DNA of 64,000 nucleotides, taken from assembly GCF_026151205.1 (NCBI RefSeq), contig NC_087080.1:9017720-9081719 (forward strand), written 5' to 3'. Below, piece after piece: positions 22,301 through 32,310 of this stretch. The DNA comes from Bolinopsis microptera (lineage: Eukaryota; Ctenophora; Tentaculata; Lobata; Bolinopsidae). How positions within the stretch are numbered: the first letter of the stretch is position 1; the number at the start of each line of letters is the position of its first letter. Made by a program: the position numbers and the translations under genes. The notes beneath the pieces are model-generated. The model searched no databases, was not told where the DNA came from, and was given only the letters and a program-made list of their open reading frames with translations.

Positions 22301-22691
22301 GATTGATATTGAATATGAATTCTCTTTCTGTCCTTATCTCTTTTTGCTCCACTCTTCTGCAACTATCGATAATCGATACAAAATTTAAATAACGGTTGTT
22401 TCAGGCCTCCATAGATTAAATTTTCAGTCGAAGTAAGCTATAACATGGTTATCACTTTCCAGGAACAAGGAAGTAAGCTATAACATGGTTATCACTTTCC
22501 AGGAACAAGGAAGTAAGCTATAACATGGTTATCACTTTCCAGGAACAAGGAAGTAAGCTATAACATGGTTATCACTTTCCAGGAACAAGGAAGTAAGCTA
22601 TAACATGGTTATCACTTTCCAGGAACAAAGAAGACAACACCGACTGGAGATTGAGCGGAAATGAAGCTCAGAAGATTTACGAAGATAGAAG
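19314..22691 (+). CDS. Unrecognised spliced gene, possibly 5' part of the DUF6589 gene
   Basis: Exons in phase: 19314-19382 (MPYNGLRTVRDLAEAVSKFK), 19714-19927 (Pro/Gly/Ser/Arg-rich, with repeated 'PGPSQPYRAGARRG'/'PGPSHAYNSPRRG' units), 20035-20096 (...NRSPPPSLRINPK) and a segment from 20717 (EPQLMPSYGNLAEST) that runs into a repeat without a clear donor. Exon 22405-22432 (LHRLNFQS) and exon 22623-22691 (NKEDNTDWRLSGNEAQKIYE) follow, separated by the 40-bp repeat array. The Pro/Arg-rich part looks disordered. Same strand and close order make it a candidate upstream portion of the gene at 24744-27510, but the phases from 22691 to 24744 do not match directly, so an exon may be missing. Confidence 0.5.
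20798..21710 (-). mobile_element. hAT element, internally deleted
   Basis: An exact 8-bp duplication CATAAATT (20790-20797, 21711-21718) flanks ends CAAGGGTCGACC and CAGGGGTCGACC (inverse), the CA(G)GG ends and 8-bp duplication typical of hAT. Both subterminal zones carry many cctcggcctcggtc units, all in the same orientation. A C-terminal transposase remnant lies on the minus strand. The right-hand 84 bp recur at 49268-49351. Confidence 0.9.
21097..21294 (-). pseudogene. hAT transposase C-terminus remnant
   Basis: Frame ending at TAG 21097-21099. It includes SLRPTNFEGCLFLKKNIGTF, matching the end of the hAT dimerization (hATC) domain, followed by an acidic tail ...SDSECSDIVISSDDES. The upstream catalytic part is absent. 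Confidence 0.65.
22433..22632 (+). repeat. 5 x 40-bp array, each unit carrying a 5' and a 3' splice site
   Basis: The unit gtaagctataacatggttat + cactttccaggaacaaggaa repeats five times with period exactly 40; only the last differs (gaacaaagaa). Each unit contains donor GTAAGC, a 30-nt stretch ending TTTCCAG, and 10 nt 'gaacaaggaa' before the next GTAAGC. The flanking exon sequences (...TCGAA and GAACAAAGAAGAC...) read in one frame when the whole array is removed. Confidence 0.92.
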
Positions 22692-23548
22692 GTTAGTATT
22701 TCATTGTGTTAAACTTCTGGCCAAGGACTTGAACTGATTTGATCGCCGTATCACCTTTGAGAGAAGGCATTTTTAAAAGCAGGTACAACTCAAGAAGTTG
22801 AATAGATGCGAGATTGTGTGTGGTAATAAAATCCCCTCTATCCTACAATATGTGTTTACAATGTGACGTAGAAGCTGTTTGTTCTTCTCATTCCATCATT
22901 TATCTGTACCTAGTCATCTGTTTTCTACCAAGCACTCTTTCCGCCTTTGGCTTTCCGTTTGTTGGCAGGAGTGGAATAGCTGCCCCCCCTCCGTAATCAA
23001 CCGTAATCAAGACCCCGAACCCCCCCCCCCCGGCCCCCTACTGTCGCAGTTATGTCCTTTTAACTTTTTAAGAATTTTAACACGGTTTAGCAATTTTTAT
23101 CAGTTCAAACCCAACTCTGTAATGTGACTTATAGCCGGGTAAATATATATAAAACATATTAATCTTAATACTACACTTCAATAATCAGTAATATCAATTT
23201 GTTGCATAACTTATACTGCAAATCCGTTGAAAATTACACCCGAATAAACATTTAACGGCTCCATTTCACAATTTAGAAGCAAATTTGTTAGGGGCCCATG
23301 ATTCATATTAAAACTCTTACCACAGCTACAGTGAACACATTTCCACCTTTATCTGAACGGAGATAACACTACCTTACACTTCCCTTAATTTACCGTTCAG
23401 GATGTTACACTCAAATAGATAGCGTTGTAAGATAGCGTGTAAGCGGGAATAGCGGGAATCAGTTTGAGTGTATATTATATTAGTGGTCGGTTTTGTGTGA
23501 GGTGGTAATTTCGAAAATAACTGTATTATGGCGTTAAATACTAATATA
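22692..23548. other. Intronic/spacer DNA with C run
   Basis: No exon recognised. A C-rich tract lies near 23016-23035. Confidence 0.35.
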
Positions 23549-24239
23549 GGGGGGGGGGGCCAACCATATTAAAGTATATTAAAGTATATCCCGGGTCAAA
23601 ATCGGAAAAAATCCTACATTTTAATATACTTTAATATACCTACAATTAGAAGATTTATATTCTTCGTTAAGATGAACTATATTTTTCACTCAGATTCACA
23701 AGATAAGCCTGTTTTAGGACTAGTACATGAATTTCCATCCAGATTGGTCAAAAATTGGCTAAGCTACGAGCTTAAAAAAATATGCCCATATTTGGGCATA
23801 CGCTTTTGCCCAAATTCGCTTTTGCCCAAATTCGATAAAATTTCAATATTTTTTAATGAGACTAACTCTATGTGAAATATATAACTCAGTGTTTGTTGAA
23901 TATAGTGGATACTAAGTAAAAAGACCTCCATGAACAAAATTGGGAAAATTGCACATAATATCTCGGTTCGGAATACTAGCCAAAATGACTTCATTAAAAT
24001 TGAAATAACTCCATCAGTTTTCAATATTTTTTCAAGAACTTTTTGGAATCGATTAAGAATTGCATTTCAAGCTTATTTTGGGCAACAATTTTTGATGTAG
24101 GCCTCCAAGGAGATAGAGATATATTAAAGTATATTGTAGGTATATTAAAGTATATTAAAGTATATTAAAGTATATCCCCGGGTCAAAATCGGGAAAAATC
24201 CTACATTTTAATATACTTTAATATGGTTGGCCCCCCCCC
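23549..24239. mobile_element. G-run-terminated TIR element, 6-bp target duplication
   Basis: GGGG(n)CCAACCATATTAAAGTATA at the left is inverted at the right (...ATATGGTTGGCCCCCCCCC). AATATA flanks both ends (23543-23548, 24240-24245). Near each end the module attaaagtatatcc(c)cgggtcaaaatcgg(g)aaaaatcctacattttaatata lies in the same orientation. No transposase. It shares G-run ends and a 6-bp duplication with 31272-31805. Confidence 0.82.
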
Positions 24240-24743
24240 AATATATTAGACTAGTGAAGTACAAAATAGGCATCTTAGACGGGGGATTGGTTTAAACACA
24301 TCATATTATATAATAGATTCGTCCTTGTTTTTGAGTGAGAATTCGCGGGAACAGTCGGGATATCAAATAGACACCCACACAGAATCCCTCTATAGCACAT
24401 TTTCCACTTGTCAAGCGTGTTTAATTAAATTTAATCCTTTCCGTTATCTATTGACGGTGGCCCCTGTAAAATGTGTAATGTGATACGTGCGCATGATACA
24501 ATATAATGTGTAATATATAGTGTACCACTGTTATTTGTTTTGAAACTTCCCGCCAGCCAGTCTGAGGTGACTCCCAAACTCATCTATACATCTATCTGTA
24601 TAATACATAGACATTCCGCCCTCATCTATTTATATCTATTTTAGTGTAAACCCCAGCGGGAGCGATGGTTTACACCTGAGAAAGTCAACTCGTGTTTAAC
24701 GAATTAACTTTCGTTCTACTTACACCATTTCACACATACTCAG

Positions 24744-27510
24744 GACTCCCAAACTCAGCTGTTGACATATTGGGTAAAATGGGAGTGTGTTGTAGCAGCC
24801 GGACCGCACGCGATATCATCAAGAAAGCAGGCTTAAACACGGATTCGATGATAAAGAGCATTATTGGGTTCCAGAAGGAAGGCAAGAAAACCCCAGAAGA
24901 ATTAGACGCTAAAGAAACACCCGTACATTTTTATAGGGCAAATAGGATTCTTCATAAGCTTATCTACAACCGTACGAATGATTTTTATAACTTAAGGGGG
25001 GGGGGGGGGGGGGGTGGGGGGGTGGGGGGCAGGGATATACTTTTATATGGTCAGCTCCCCCCTCCCCCAAATGTCTGGCATTATCTACTTATAAAGCCTT
25101 TATATATTTACATAATAGACGACTTTCAATGTATGTTTAGGGACTGGTGGAATTTCTATTGGGAACAGAGAGCAGACCTACAAACACCTGGAACAGTGGC
25201 AATCTCCCCAGAATGTTTTGGTACTTGATAACTTTAACGTCGTAATTGGAAACGCCAGATGGGGGAAGGAACAGAAGATTGACGTGGTGCATGTTATCGC
25301 GGAGCCACAAGAAATCTTCGATCCTTCAGATCTGTCCAAGGCTGCTCCGTCACTTCCCTTAGACTCATTGACAGGTTTTAATTAAACTACGCGTTGATTC
25401 TATTTAATAAACTAAAATATTTAAGTTTGATTAAAACAAAAACACTATTGGTATATGTACGCCTATTTTCGGCGCCAGCAACTTTTAAAATTAGAATTAC
25501 TGTACGGGTATTTGCCTCACAGAATGGCCAAAAAAAAGGAAGGTCTCTCAAAGTCACAAAACACACTTTATTCCAGTTTTTATCTCATAAGAAGCTAAGT
25601 TGACACTCATATTTTTCTTCCCGGGGGTTCATTTAATCTCATAATCATTTTTTCTTTGAGAAAAATTGGCCGGAAAATCTTCCTCCAAAAAAACATGCCT
25701 CACAGAATGGCCAAATCTGAATTTCTATAATTTTGTTGATGGAGATACTTTTTAAATTTCTATCACCACACGTTCTTAGAAAACCTATTAAGGAATGGGG
25801 TAATAACCTAAAACTCACGAAAAAACTGAGCTGTGAAAAATCATTTCACAAAAAAGAAAAAATGCCTGACAAAATGGCAAAAAAAAAAGAAAACGAGAAA
25901 ATTTTATTTTTCTAAAACCTTTGGCTCTTGTTTCAGGCATGCTGCTGGTATTAATATGCCTTGTTAACACCCCCATATAGGTGAAATTTCTTAGAACTGA
26001 ATAAAAAGGGCATAATTTCCACACCAAAAATGGCCATTTTGTGTGGCGTTGTTCATATTCCCTGATTTCATGATTTATAACCTTCATTCGGCTGTAAAAA
26101 CACTCCATCTGGGGTGTTATTGTATGATAAATAGCTTGTGAATACTTTAGACTTATGGTTTCATTGAATAAAAGGAGTTTTAAATTTTGGCCATTTTGTG
26201 AGGCATATTTTGGCCATTTTGTGAGGCGTTTAGCCATTTTAACATTTTGTTTCTTCCTAAATTGAACAATGTTCGTTTTGTTTGATGAATACTATTCTTT
26301 AAACATCTTCTGTCATACTGGTGCCAGAAGTTCTCACCAAAATGCAAACTTAGATCAAAAATTTGAAAACAAATTTTGTGAGGCATATTTTGGCCATTTT
26401 GTGAGGCGTGTAGCCATTTTAGCATTTTTTTCTTCCTATATTGAACAATGTTCGTTTTGTTTGATGAATACTATTCTTTGAACATCTTCTGTCATACTGG
26501 TGCCAGAAGTTCTCACCAAAATGTAAACTTAGTTCAAAAATTTGAAAACAAATTTTTCAGTGCTCAAAATTTCTACATAAACAGTCATATTTATGCCAGA
26601 AAATGTGGTCCTAGTTAATGATTTCACCACAGGAAGTGTTGCCAGAAGACTTTTGTTTCATATGGTATCCACAAAACCTACCAGTCTTTTATAAAAAATT
26701 AGTTACAAAAACATTTACAAATTTGGCCATTCTGTGAGGCTAGCCATTCTGTGAGGCATTTACCCGTAGTCGTGTTAATCACTTTTTCTTATTCGCACAG
26801 AAAAGCACCTACTACCGACCAGCGCGAGTGGAGAGTTAAAAGTAATGGTAGTGATCACCATGTCCACGCTGGCTGAAAGGGAACCAACTTTGTCGATGAT
26901 ACTGAGACATCTCCCCAAGCGCCATGAACACAAAAACAGTGATGTCATGGGGACTGTGTTAGTAACACTCGGTATCATCGACCAAAATCAAACCTCGACA
27001 GCGGGGACAATACAGATCCTAAAAGACTGTATACAGTACAGCAACATTAAAGGGGTAAGTTACAATAATAAGGTACGCCAATATGGAAAAAAATCAGCTA
27101 AGTATCATATCACAGAATATAACAGCAGCCTTTTTTATATTTGAAATAGCAGGAACAGCTTGTACACAGCTCGGTTGAGCCCAAAAATATAGTCTCATTG
27201 CCAAAGTTCCACAGATAAAGATGAAAAACTCATTCAATCTACAAGATAAATGTTGTGCGAGATTAATACCTAGCATTTCGATGGAATTATTAAGTCTTAA
27301 TTTTAGATTAGATACCATAATTCAAGGTCCAACTTTTGCTGAAATGATAAAGTCATAAATCTTCAGATAACTTAGATCGCTGGTGATCAACTGACTCAAG
27401 AGGGCTTCCAGAACGCCAAGATCGCCCGAGCAAGCGTTCTTGACAATTCTCGAGTGAAACAAATGGTAGAATACGATGGAAATTTCCATACACAGATCAC
27501 TCTACTCACA
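24744..27510 (+). CDS. DUF6589-type protein, core exons
   Basis: Exons 24744-24971 (LPNSAVDILGKMGVCCSSRT...), 25141-25374 (NVLVLDNFNVVIGNARWGKE...SLPLDSLT), 26801-27054 (EKHLLPTSASGELKV...) and 27376-27510 (IAGDQLTQEGFQNAKIARAS...GNFHTQITLL) join in phase. The 'LDNFNV' strand, the later 'GDQLT' and the 'FH' before an 'LL' helix match the motif order of DUF6589, a domain of unknown function found in fungal and invertebrate repeat-associated proteins and probably nuclease-like. The donor at 24972 (GTACGA) and that at 25375 (GTTTTA) are weak. Intron 1 has a long G run; intron 2 holds a complete TIR element. The 3' end is not found; a MULE-like insertion starts about 100 bp downstream. Confidence 0.6.
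25505..26766. mobile_element. TA-flanked TIR element with iterated GGCCATTTTGTGAGGC motif
   Basis: CGGGTATTTGCCTCACAGAA and the inverse of its relative (...GTGAGGCATTTACCCG) lie between TA pairs (25503-25504, 26767-26768). Copies of GCCTCACARAATGGCC occur forward at about 25513, 25695 and 25863 (weaker) and inverted at about 26030, 26190, 26211, 26393, 26722 and 26740. It is a homologue of 4405-5864: both left halves contain 'ttcttcccgggggtt' and 'tccaaaaaaacatgcc'. A 125-bp block is internally duplicated (26250-26374, 26429-26553). It lies wholly within an intron of the DUF6589-like gene. Confidence 0.85.
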
Positions 27511-27734
27511 GTAAGTATTTTGAAAACTTTCACATTTTCGGCGAATTTTGCTTTCTCAAAAATGTAATGTTAAGTTTTTGGCCATTGAACCGTGTAATCA
27601 TAATAGCTACCGGACAACTGAACCCAATTTGGACTTTTCCTAGACAGGGTAGCTTGGGAAAATAATTTTAAACCCAATCAGTATGCCTAATTAACTTTGA
27701 AACGACAACTGAACCCAATCGTCACTAGAAATAA

Positions 27735-28126
27735 CTAACAGATTCGGAGTGGTTGGCAACAGACTTTGTTGCTCGTGATCTTTGGACAATTCTCGCGAGG
27801 GACTCTAGTTTTGGTAGTTCCTCGTTGATTTCGGGTGGGCATTTCGGTGAGGAGGTTTTGTGTTGCTGAGAGGTGTTGGTCGGCAGCTTTCTCAGCTACT
27901 AAGTTGTCAGGGTCGTGGGAATGAGGTTTGGCACCGCTGGCCAAGGACTCATCTCCTTGGTCAAGGATTACATGAGCAGGACATTTCTTGATTCTGTACT
28001 TCTGGCATCTCGATGGGGAGGTAGTAGGGTATCTCGAACATTTCTCCGGGTGTAGAGGAAACCGTCTGTGTCAAGAAGTAGTTGAGCTCCCCTTTGTCCG
28101 TTGATGTACTTGCTGAAGACAATCAT
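27735..28126 (-). pseudogene. FLYWCH zinc-finger fragment of transposase
   Basis: Frame 1 from ATG 28126 reads MIVFSKYINGQRGAQLLLDT then 'DGFLYTRR'. After a frameshift near 28030 it continues RCQKYRIKKCPAHVILDQGD...KPHSHDPDN. Together these give the FLYWCH layout: F...G...L..DGFLY...(Y)WRC...C.A....HxH. The WRC tryptophan is lost at the frameshift. No MULE transposase domain follows. Confidence 0.65.
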
Positions 28127-28265
28127 GATTCGATACTGTGACCACCATCTCTCTCCCTTATGTATTGATCCGATCTGTATAATACAAGCGTACTAATAGA
28201 TGACAAAGTCTCAGGTGCCTTTCGATCGCGAGATCTGATCTAACAAGCTTACCTGTTCACGAAGC

Positions 28266-28650
28266 GTGCCAAAAAGGATACGATCCACTGCTCCTCAAGC
28301 ATCGAGATCCAACCCTGGCAGGCCAGCTCCCAAAGCATCAGATGACACAAGATCTGAGCCAAGTAACCTGACAGGTAACGAAAATGCAGACTCTCTTACC
28401 GAAAAAGGCTCTGACAATGAGGGAAAGATGGAGAACGTTGCCCAACACTCATTTCAAACGAGTATGGACTTTGAGACATGGAAGAGGAGACAATGAACCA
28501 CTTTATTGGTCAGTGCCCGAAATGGTCTTACCAACGAGGAGGATACTTTGACTCCTTCTACCTTAGTGTCACAGGCATAGTGGATAAGTTCTCACCACCA
28601 CGCTGGAGAGGCTCTCACTACCAAGGATTATCGCCTTCATTATATAAGCA
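28266..28650 (+). pseudogene. LINE ORF2 C-terminal remnant (RNase H / Zn-knuckle)
   Basis: 'LTGNENADSLTEKGSD' at about 28366-28410 matches the GNE.AD.LAK.G block of RNase H domains in non-LTR retrotransposons. About 60 nt later and in another frame, ETMNHFIGQCPKWSYQRGGY and DSFYLSVTGIVDKFS match the region that ends such polyproteins. It lies inside the MULE-like element on the opposite strand, so either it inserted there or it was captured. Confidence 0.5.
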
Positions 28651-29271
28651 ACAAAACGATTCACCAAATGCGGAGAAAACGAAGTTTAACGTTTATCTCC
28701 ACTTGTTAATATTTTTCCGGGGTAAGCACAGGGCTCCAATGCTCTAAATTACAGTGGTCATGATCTATCCTATAGTGATAAAGACCACAGTCCCCTGCGA
28801 AGAAGGAGAACCTGATAATCCGATCGTTGGGTTCAGTTGTCGTTTTGGGATTTAAGCTTTTAAGCTGATTGGTCACCCAATTAAGCTGATTGGGTGCCTG
28901 TTAACTGCGTGGGAACTAGGTTCAATTGGGTTCAGTTGTCGGTCACCCAAAAATTCAGTAAAAAAATTAAAAATTTTGGTCGAGGAAAACTGATACATCT
29001 GAAAATGTCCTGGTAGGACATTTTCATAATTGTTGTTTCATCAAAGCTTTCTTCGGATATTCAGTTCCTCGATCGTGACTTGTGTCACACTGTTCGATCG
29101 ATTTTTAACGACAAGGCATACAATTTGGGAAAATATATTAACCATCTTGGTTATTGTATAGTTGTAATTTGTGCGGATGAAATGCAGTTAAGATGACCCT
29201 AGCCCTCAGCTATTTTTAATAAATAGAGACTTTGATTCAATATTATGCTCTTGTACCAAAATGCTGTCATA

Positions 29272-29882
29272 CCTTACAAGACATATTTATGTGGATCATA
29301 ATTCTGGGGATCGGAATTATGGGGGAAGGAAAATATGGGGATTTTTTTTCAGAAATCCCCAAATTTCGTACCCCAAATTAAATTGTCGCATTTTCACGCT
29401 AAATTATTTCAGAGAAATCAAAATTTTCGGAGCAGGATCCATTTGTTTAACGACAATGTTTAGCTGTTCAAGTTATTCCGTAAGGGTGAAAATTGCATGT
29501 CTTCCTTATTCTATTTTGTACTTAATGTTTTTCTAGTGTGAATCTAGTCGTTCTTATAGAAGTCTATATAAAATCATATGTGAGATAATTTTGAATCTGA
29601 CGCACGTTTTTCACGTAACACTGAAAAACCAGTATTTTCTATTCAGTACTTTTTATACTAAGGAACTTTCTATTTACCTGAGAAATGCGTATCCTTGTCT
29701 CACAAAACACGTAAAACAACTTATTTGACAAATTCACCTCAAATTAGCCCTATTTAAGCCAATTACATACAAATTAATGTGTGGGATTTTGAAATGGCGG
29801 CCACAATTTTGGTAGTACGAAAATATGGGGATTTTTTCCAAAAATCCCCAAATTTCGTACCATATAAATATGTCTCGTAAGG
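29272..29882. mobile_element. TA-flanked TIR element with CCTTACAAGACATATTTATG ends
   Basis: Ends CCTTACAAGACATATTTATG and the inverse of CCTTACGAGACATATTTATA lie between TA pairs (29270-29271, 29883-29884). Modules 'gaaaatatggggatttttt..(c/a)agaaatccccaaatttcgtacc' (about 29328 and 29818) are in direct orientation. It is related to 9284-10244 by its terminal CCTTAC, its TA target and its module. Confidence 0.8.
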
Positions 29883-29884
29883 TA

Positions 29885-30234
29885 TACGAAAGCATGGTGG
29901 GCCTGTCACTTCTAATGATATGTTTTATTGTAACGCTTTGTGCAAAAAATGTATGTAAAGTTTGCGCACGTACGTTTCTTTGCATGGAATTGTAGATCTG
30001 TCGAGACCACGCCATTTAATTACCACGCGTAACTCATAACTGGTAACGCGTTGCATTTGGATTTACCCCGCAGTTTCGCTTAGTTACTTAGTTAGGATTA
30101 GTTCAGTTTCGCGGAGTGTACGTTTTGTTGACGGAGCTCCTCTTTCCTCTTTGCCTTTAATACATACATGTCTCAAAAAACGAGTCCGTTGTCTCATAGA
30201 ATCCAAAGAGGACAGGACATAGGCGGACATGTCA
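29885..30234. other. Spacer
   Basis: Nothing recognised. Confidence 0.35.
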
Positions 30235-30585
30235 CCCCCTCCATTATTCTCTGGTGTCCCATATCACAAGTTCAACTCACGATCTTCACATCTATTGGAT
30301 TACACTACAGAATTGAAGGTAATGTGTTTGCGAGGAAATCTTAAATGTTCAATAATCAACATAACCATGCCCTGCTAGATTGGACCGCAAAAGATTTTGA
30401 CTGCAAAAATAATATATTCCAAAAATCATAACCTGCTGGTCCCACACAACTTAACTAAATTCCCCTAGACTAGTGCTTTCTAAGTCTTATCCGGTAATTA
30501 TAATGTATGAAAGTATAGCATGTGTGTGTATGTCTTTAATTAAATACATCAATAATGTTGTGTTTTTAACTCTTACTAAATCTAG

Positions 30586-30711
30586 GAGATGGTAGGCAAA
30601 AAGAAAAGGAGGAAAAGGAAGAACAGACAAGAAGCGGTTTGTGAGGACACAGAACCAGCATCCAATCTTTCTGAGGAGAGGTTTGATGAATTCCAACGAT
30701 TCATTCGTTCG
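30586..30711 (+). CDS. MCM3-like C-terminal exon, copy 1
   Basis: A splice-bounded exon (ctag|gagatgg ... ttcg|gtattt). It encodes a Lys/Arg-rich stretch (GKKKRRKRKNRQ) followed by ASNLSEERFDEFQRFIRS. This fits the basic linker and start of the C-terminal winged-helix extension of MCM3, a subunit of the MCM2-7 replicative helicase. Its partner exon (the winged helix proper) is present only in the copy at 32642-32899. Confidence 0.45.
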
Positions 30712-30802
30712 GTATTTATATATAATGAGAAAGCTTTAATTAAATTAATCAATAATGTTGTGTATTTTAGCTCTTGCTAAATCTAGGAGATGGTAGGCAA
30801 AG

Positions 30803-30834
30803 GTTAGGGTTAGGGTTTGGGATAGGGTTAGGGT
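30803..30834 (+). repeat. Interstitial telomere-like TTAGGG repeats
   Basis: Degenerate ttaggg units followed by gtcaattgtcgggg repeats; the same pair occurs at 32219-32310. Confidence 0.8.
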
Positions 30835-31067
30835 CAATTGTCGGGGGGTCAATTGTCGCCCAACCGACAGCTCTAAATTTATATTTTATTTTCAAATATG
30901 CGAACGATTCCTCTGTTCGAAATTCAATAGGAAAAGTTTGTTAAATAGTGAAATTGTTATTCATTCTCTGTGAAGCTTGTTCTCGCTGAGAGGTTCTAAA
31001 TCTTAACGCTAGTTACTACTACTTCATACTACACTGATAATAGAAAACTGAAAAGCAATAATTTCAG

Positions 31068-31145
31068 AATTGCCCTGAGTCCGACAACACCTGGGAGCCA
31101 GTAACGAATATAGATTGTGATGAGCTGATATCTGAGTTTGAGAAG
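31068..31145 (+). CDS. Chromodomain exon (HP1/CBX-like, partial)
   Basis: Bounded by tttcag and gtacgt, 26 codons, phase 0. NCPESDNTWEPVTNIDCDEL + ISEFEK matches the C-terminal half of a chromodomain (the invariant NTWEP, then the acidic C-terminal helix), the part that closes around methylated histone H3 tails. The N-terminal chromodomain half is not seen upstream. A 17-nt splice-bounded segment at 31488-31504 could be its next exon. Confidence 0.6.
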
Positions 31146-31271
31146 GTACGTGTTTTCTTGTAGGCTAGGGTAGACATGTAGATCCCATCACCTGCTACGC
31201 TCATTATGCGTGATATAAACCTCTCCCACCCATGATAACTTGGGGGGTGGGAGTTGTAGCTGTATTGGGGT

Positions 31272-31805
31272 GGGGGGGTCCAAGGGGAATTTTGGGGAAC
31301 TTTGGGAAAGTCCCCCAAGATTTCTGAAGTTCCCCATAAAAAGTTCCCCAAAATTCCCCAAAATTATTCAAAATTTACATTAATACCCAAAATATACATG
31401 AATACCCATTAATGTTGACATGTATGTTAACATGTATGTTATTATAAGGTATTGAATCTTAACTTACTTGTTGATACTTGCAGCATGACTCATTAGAACT
31501 GTAAGTTATGCCTTACTATCTGATTTTTTGCTTTACATTTGGTTCAACTCCTGTATCATCATTTATCATTGCTCGGTGCAACTCAAATATAGTTATGCTT
31601 ACTGCTCAATTTTGTAAGAATGCTATGCAGAGCACGTATAGATATGTAAATATATAAAATAAACGAAAAGAACAAAAAACAATACCTACAATCATTGGTA
31701 GAATCTGATAATTTTTGGGGAACTTTTGGGGAATTTTGGGAACTTTGGGAAAGTCCCCCAGGTTTCCTGAAGTTCCCCAAAAAAAGTTCCCCTTGGACCC
31801 CCCCC
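31272..31805. mobile_element. G-run-terminated TIR element with empty paralogous site
   Basis: GGGGGGGTCCAAGGGGAA and its inverse end the 534-bp element; TGGGGT flanks both sides (31266-31271, 31806-31811). Each end has the module ttttggggaactttgggaaagtcccccaa...ctgaagttcccc in direct orientation. The duplicated block at 32308-32345 reads gtagctgtattggggttttgtcattgg without the insert, i.e. an empty site. Confidence 0.9.
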
Positions 31806-32218
31806 TGGGGTTTTCTGACAAAACTTTTGTCATTGGTGGGATTATTCTCTGGTGTCCCATATCACAAGTTAAACTCACGATCTTCACATCTATTAGATTA
31901 CACTACAGAATTGAATGTGATGTGTTTGCGAGGAAATCTTAAATGTGCAATATTAAATAATCAACATAGCCATGCCCTGCTAGATTGGACCACAAACGAT
32001 TTTGACTGCAAAAATAATATCTTCCAAAAATCATAACCTGCTGGTCCCACACAACTTAACTAAATTCCCCTAGACTAGTGTTTTCTAAGTCTTGTCCGGT
32101 AAATAGAATGTATGAGAGTATAGCATGTGTGTGTATGTCTTATGAGAAAGCTTTAATTAAATTAATAAATAATGTTGTGTTTTGTAACTCTTGCTAAATC
32201 TAGGAGATGGTAGGCAAA

Positions 32219-32310
32219 GGTTAGGGTTAGGGTTAGGGGTTGGGCTAGGGTTAGGGGTTGGGCTAGGGTTTGGGTCAATTGTCGGGGGTCAATTGTCGGG
32301 GGGTCAAGGT
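32219..32310 (+). repeat. Interstitial telomere-like repeat, second array
   Basis: TTAGGG/TTGGGC/TAGGGG variants, then gtcaattgtcggggg twice. Linked to the duplicated block, so spread by the same rearrangement rather than by separate telomere healing. Confidence 0.8.

Larger units (their letters stand above)
27610..28942 (-). mobile_element. MULE-like (FLYWCH) element, degraded
   Basis: CCGGACAACTGAACCCAATT at the left and the inverse of CCGACAACTGAACCCAATT at the right mark the ends. Inner copies of cgacaactgaacccaatcg (27702) and its near-inverse (28825) repeat the terminus. A FLYWCH-type finger on the minus strand supports a MULE of the animal 'Phantom' kind (family knowledge). No target duplication was found. 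Confidence 0.6.

Noticed and set aside
22433-22632. CRISPR array
   Set aside because: The 40-bp units are identical throughout, with no variable spacers; they are a tandem duplication at an exon border.
25733-26237. Short frames inside the TA-flanked element
   Set aside because: They are Lys/Phe-rich AT translations that cross the iterated motifs, with no similarity to a transposase.
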